Assembly: GCA_949498175.1 (NCBI GenBank)
Contig: CATDDF010000095.1
Span: forward strand, 1-32,327
Reading direction: 5' to 3'
DNA: 32,327 bases
Origin: Alphaproteobacteria bacterium
GTDB lineage: Bacteria > Pseudomonadota > Alphaproteobacteria > RS24
The notes under the pieces are model-generated. The model saw only the letters and a program-made list of their open reading frames with translations. It did no database searches and was not told the DNA's origin. Positions 29,023 to 32,327 of the stretch are shown piece after piece; position 1 is the stretch's first letter; the number at the start of each line of letters is the position of its first letter. Position numbers and translations under genes: made by a program.

Positions 29023-30876
29023 TTATTTATCGTCGCCGTCTTCCCCTTCTTCAGAGGCTTCTTCAGCAGCTTCTTCAGCAACCTCTTCGACGGCCTCTTC
29101 AACAGGCGCTGCCTCTTCAGCTGCTTCTTCGGCCACTTCTTCAGCTGCTTCTTCGGCGCCTTCTTCGGCCGGGGTTTCATCGCGATTGAGCGCAGCACCC
29201 AGAATATCGCCCAGCGAAGCTCCGCTATCGGATGAACCATATTGCTCGACCGCTTCTTTTTCCTCAGCGATTTCCAGAGCTTTGATGGATAGGCCGACAC
29301 GACGGTCACGCTTGTCGAGATTGGTCACCATGGCATCAAGCTTGTCGCCAATATGGAAACGCTCGGGCCGCTGGTCTTGCCGGTCGCGCGACAAATCGGA
29401 ACGACGGATAAAGGCCGTGACATCGCCATCGCTGACCGCGACTTCCAAGCCGCCATCGGTAACAGCGGTCACTTCGCACGTCACCGTATCGCCGCGGCGC
29501 AAATTGGCAATGCTCTCGAACGGGTCACCATCGAGCTGTTTGATGCCCAAGCTGACGCGTTCTTTTTCCTGGTCAACATCGAGCACCACGGCTTCGACAT
29601 TTTGACCTTTTGAGAATTGCGCCAAAGCCTCATCGCCCGACGCATTCCAATCGAGGTCTGAAATGTGCACCATGCCGTCAATCTCATTATCAAGACCGAC
29701 AAACAATCCGAACTCGGTAATGTTTTTGATCTCGCCTTCGACTTTCGTGCCGACCGGGAATTTCGATGAGAAATCTTCCCACGGATTTTCCATACATTGT
29801 TTCAGACCCAGCGAAATACGACGTTTCTCGGCATCGACTTCCAGCACCATGACTTCAACTTCTTGGCTGGTCGAAACGATTTTGCCCGGATGCACGTTTT
29901 TCTTCACCCAGCTCATTTCAGAAACATGGACGAGGCCTTCAATGCCGTTACCCAATTCAACAAAAGCACCGTAATCGGTAATATTGGTGACCCGACCGGT
30001 GACTTTGCTGTTGAGCTCGAATTTTGACGCCGCCTCATCCCACGGATCGGCTTCCAGCTGTTTCATACCTAAGCTGATGCGTTGCGTTTCGGAATTGATT
30101 TTCACCACTTGCACACGCACTGTTTCGCCGACAGTCAAAACCTCCGACGGATGGTTGACCCGTCGCCAAGCAATATCGGTGACGTGCAACAGCCCGTCGA
30201 CACCGCCCAAATCAACAAATGCGCCGTAGTCGGTAATGTTTTTTACCACCCCGTCCACTTGCTGGCCCTCCAGCAAATTGGAGACGATTTCATTGCGCGC
30301 TTCGGCCCGTGTCTCTTCCATAATGGCGCGGCGCGAGACAACAATATTGCCGCGGCGGCGGTCCATTTTCAAAATTTGGAAAGGCTGCGGCGTGTTCATT
30401 AAGGGTGTAATGTCGCGCACCGGACGAATGTCCACTTGGCTGCCCGGCAAAAACGCCGTGGCGCCGTCCAAATCAACGGTGAAGCCGCCTTTGACACGGC
30501 CGAAAATAACCCCCTCGACACGCTCATCGGCTTCGAAATTTTTCTCCAGCTTGACCCAGCTTTCCTCGCGGCGCGCCTTGTCGCGCGACAGCACGGCTTC
30601 GCCCATCGCATTCTCAATACGATCGACAAAAACCTCGACCTCATCGCCGACATTTATCGCGGCGGGTTGGCCGGCCATAGAAAATTCGCGCAAAGGCACG
30701 CGGCCTTCCGTCTTCAAACCGACATCGACAATCGCCAAATCATTTTCAATGGCGGTAACACGGCCACGCACCACCGTGCCCTCAATCGGCGCATCGGCGG
30801 CAAAACTTTCTTCCAAAAGCGCAGCGAAATCATCAGTGCTCGGGTTCATGCCCGTTTCATTTGTTTGTTCAGACAC
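29023..30876 (-). CDS. rpsA: 30S ribosomal protein S1 with acidic Glu/Ala-rich C-terminal extension
   Basis: Six S1-type repeats (e.g. NITDYGAFVDLGGVDGLLHVTDIAW, NITDYGAFVELGNGIEGLVHVSEMSW), conserved end GASLGDILGAAL, then a ~50 aa EEAAEEV-type tail. GTG start at 30876 with AGGAG SD; track starts at 31056. Confidence 0.95.
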   Translation of the reverse strand: MSEQTNETGMNPSTDDFAALLEESFAADAPIEGTVVRGRVTAIENDLAIVDVGLKTEGRVPLREFSMAGQPAAINVGDEVEVFVDRIENAMGEAVLSRDKARREESWVKLEKNFEADERVEGVIFGRVKGGFTVDLDGATAFLPGSQVDIRPVRDITPLMNTPQPFQILKMDRRRGNIVVSRRAIMEETRAEARNEIVSNLLEGQQVDGVVKNITDYGAFVDLGGVDGLLHVTDIAWRRVNHPSEVLTVGETVRVQVVKINSETQRISLGMKQLEADPWDEAASKFELNSKVTGRVTNITDYGAFVELGNGIEGLVHVSEMSWVKKNVHPGKIVSTSQEVEVMVLEVDAEKRRISLGLKQCMENPWEDFSSKFPVGTKVEGEIKNITEFGLFVGLDNEIDGMVHISDLDWNASGDEALAQFSKGQNVEAVVLDVDQEKERVSLGIKQLDGDPFESIANLRRGDTVTCEVTAVTDGGLEVAVSDGDVTAFIRRSDLSRDRQDQRPERFHIGDKLDAMVTNLDKRDRRVGLSIKALEIAEEKEAVEQYGSSDSGASLGDILGAALNRDETPAEEGAEEAAEEVAEEAAEEAAPVEEAVEEVAEEAAEEASEEGEDGDDK

Positions 30877-31033
30877 TTTCTGTGTCTCCTTGATTATGCC
30901 AACCCGGCGCCTTGCGCGCGCCTTTCGGGCGGACTTCCCGCACCGGCATACGCGCCAAGCGCAGCACTGCAGCGGGCAATGGTTTTGAAATATGTTCGCC
31001 CCATTCACGGGACGCGGGGTTTTGGATTTCTGG

Positions 31034-31726
31034 CTAAGGGTTGAGTTTTGCCTCAACCCGCGCCAGAGCCGCTGCGAACGCCTCTTCTATAGACAAATCA
31101 GAGGTATCAAGCAAGGCCGCATCATCGGCTTGTTTCATCGGCGCGGTCGCACGATTTGCGTCGCGCCCGTCGCGGGCTTGAATATCGGCCAAAACGGTTT
31201 CGAAGCTTAAAGACCCATCATTCTCGCGCAATTCGGTAAAACGGCGTTGAGCGCGAATTTCAGCACGCGCCGTGATGAATAATTTGGCCGCGGCATCAGG
31301 GCACACCACTGTGCCAATATCGCGCCCGTCAAGCACCGCACCGGCTTTATTGTCGGGCGGCATAGTGGCAAATTGGCGTTGCGCCGCCAAAATGGCCGCG
31401 CGCACCGGCGCCATGGCGGCGACCACGGAAGCGGCAAGGCCGGTGTCGGCAGTGCGCAAACGGGCGGCGAAATCGCCTTCTTCAAGCCGCGCCATATTGA
31501 GGTTTTCGGCCGCGCGCACGGCCGCGCTTTCATCTTCAATTTGGTCACCCGCATCCATGACGCCAAGCGCCACAGCGCGATATAGCGCGCCGGTATCGAG
31601 ATAGGCAAAATCGTAATGCGCGGCCAGGCGACGCGCCAAAGTGCCTTTGCCCGAAGCGGCCGGGCCGTCCACGGCAATGATGCAAGCAGCGCGCGGTAAA
31701 GGCTCAGTAAGGGGTGTATCAGTCAA
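31034..31726 (-). CDS. cmk: Cytidylate kinase
   Basis: IIAVDGPAASGKGTLARRLAAHYDFAYLDTGALYRAVAL, LDGRDIGTVVCPDAAAKLFITA. TTG start overlapping the aroA stop. Confidence 0.95.
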   Translation of the reverse strand: MTDTPLTEPLPRAACIIAVDGPAASGKGTLARRLAAHYDFAYLDTGALYRAVALGVMDAGDQIEDESAAVRAAENLNMARLEEGDFAARLRTADTGLAASVVAAMAPVRAAILAAQRQFATMPPDNKAGAVLDGRDIGTVVCPDAAAKLFITARAEIRAQRRFTELRENDGSLSFETVLADIQARDGRDANRATAPMKQADDAALLDTSDLSIEEAFAAALARVEAKLNP

Positions 31727-32327
31727 TCTGTGCTCCCAAACTCTGCATCAGCTCGAAAAAGTTCGGAAAACTTGTGGCAATCATGGCGCGATCATCCACC
31801 GCCACCGGCTGTTCGGCAATCAGACCGAGGCATAAAAACGCCATGGCAATGCGATGGTCATGATGGGTTGCGACGGTTGCGCCGCCGGCAATCGGGCCGC
31901 CGGTGATGCGCAACCAATCATCGCCCGCTTCCACGGCCACACCATTGGCTCTAAGCCCCGCCTCTATCGCCGCCAAGCGATCGCTTTCCTTGACCCGCAA
32001 CTCAGCCAGGCCGGCCATATGGCTGGTGCCGTTGGCCGCCGCCGCAGCGACCGCCAAAGCGGGAAATTCGTCAATCATATCGGGTGCGGTGTCGGGTGTC
32101 ACATCGCACGCCGTCAAGGCGCCGTGCCGCACCCGCAAATCAACCGCCGTCTCGCCGCTAGCGCGGCGCTCATTGGTGATTGCAATATCGCCGCCCATGG
32201 CGCGCAGGACGCGGATAAGTCCGTCGCGCTGGCGATTGAGCATAATATTTTCAAGCACCACATCAGAGCCCGGCACGGTAAGCGCTGCGACCAGCGGGAA
32301 AGCAGCGGAAGACGGGTCACCGGGGAC
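31719..32327 (-). CDS. aroA: 3-phosphoshikimate 1-carboxyvinyltransferase (EPSP synthase), C-terminal part; 5' end beyond the window
   Basis: Frame stays open to the window edge (PGDPSSAAFPLVAALTVPGSDVVLENIMLN), plus DEFPALAVAAAAANGTS, LRVKESDRLAAI, DHRIAMAFL. Confidence 0.95.
   Translation of the reverse strand, partial: VPGDPSSAAFPLVAALTVPGSDVVLENIMLNRQRDGLIRVLRAMGGDIAITNERRASGETAVDLRVRHGALTACDVTPDTAPDMIDEFPALAVAAAAANGTSHMAGLAELRVKESDRLAAIEAGLRANGVAVEAGDDWLRITGGPIAGGATVATHHDHRIAMAFLCLGLIAEQPVAVDDRAMIATSFPNFFELMQSLGAQID

Noticed and set aside
28940-29605. 221-aa Ser/Ala-repeat ORF on the + strand (SSAASSATSSTASS...)
   Set aside because: It is the antisense reading of the S1 Glu/Ala repeat tail; GAA/GCT codons read backwards give TTC/AGC. 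Not a separate protein.

Overview
The window looks like ordinary chromosomal DNA from an alphaproteobacterium. It is almost fully coding and I see no mobile element, CRISPR array, phage or defence island. From left to right it holds: a 3'-truncated tRNA-Arg(CCG) on the - strand; a cytochrome-c/sugar dehydrogenase fusion; methylmalonyl-CoA epimerase and an ABC-2-type ATPase (-); polA; pckA (-); a + strand block chvI-chvG-hprK-EIIA(Man)-HPr-ahcY-(tsaE/amgK fusion)-murU-addB-addA-trxA; and a convergent - strand block (in transcription order) aroA(partial)-cmk-rpsA-ihfB-lapA-like-pyrF-trpF-trpB-trpA-accD-folC. I did not find a convincing undescribed system. The observations most worth checking are: a perfect 20-bp palindrome upstream of ahcY (candidate SahR-type operator), an N-terminally cytochrome-c-fused PQQ-type sugar dehydrogenase, a possibly leaderless addB start directly after a TATAAT box, an S1 protein with a repeat-built acidic Glu/Ala tail, a short-form AhcY, near-identical TTG-initiation contexts at polA and cmk, and the TsaE-AmgK/MurU/AddBA gene string. 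All product calls come from reading motifs and remembered family knowledge; no database search was run.
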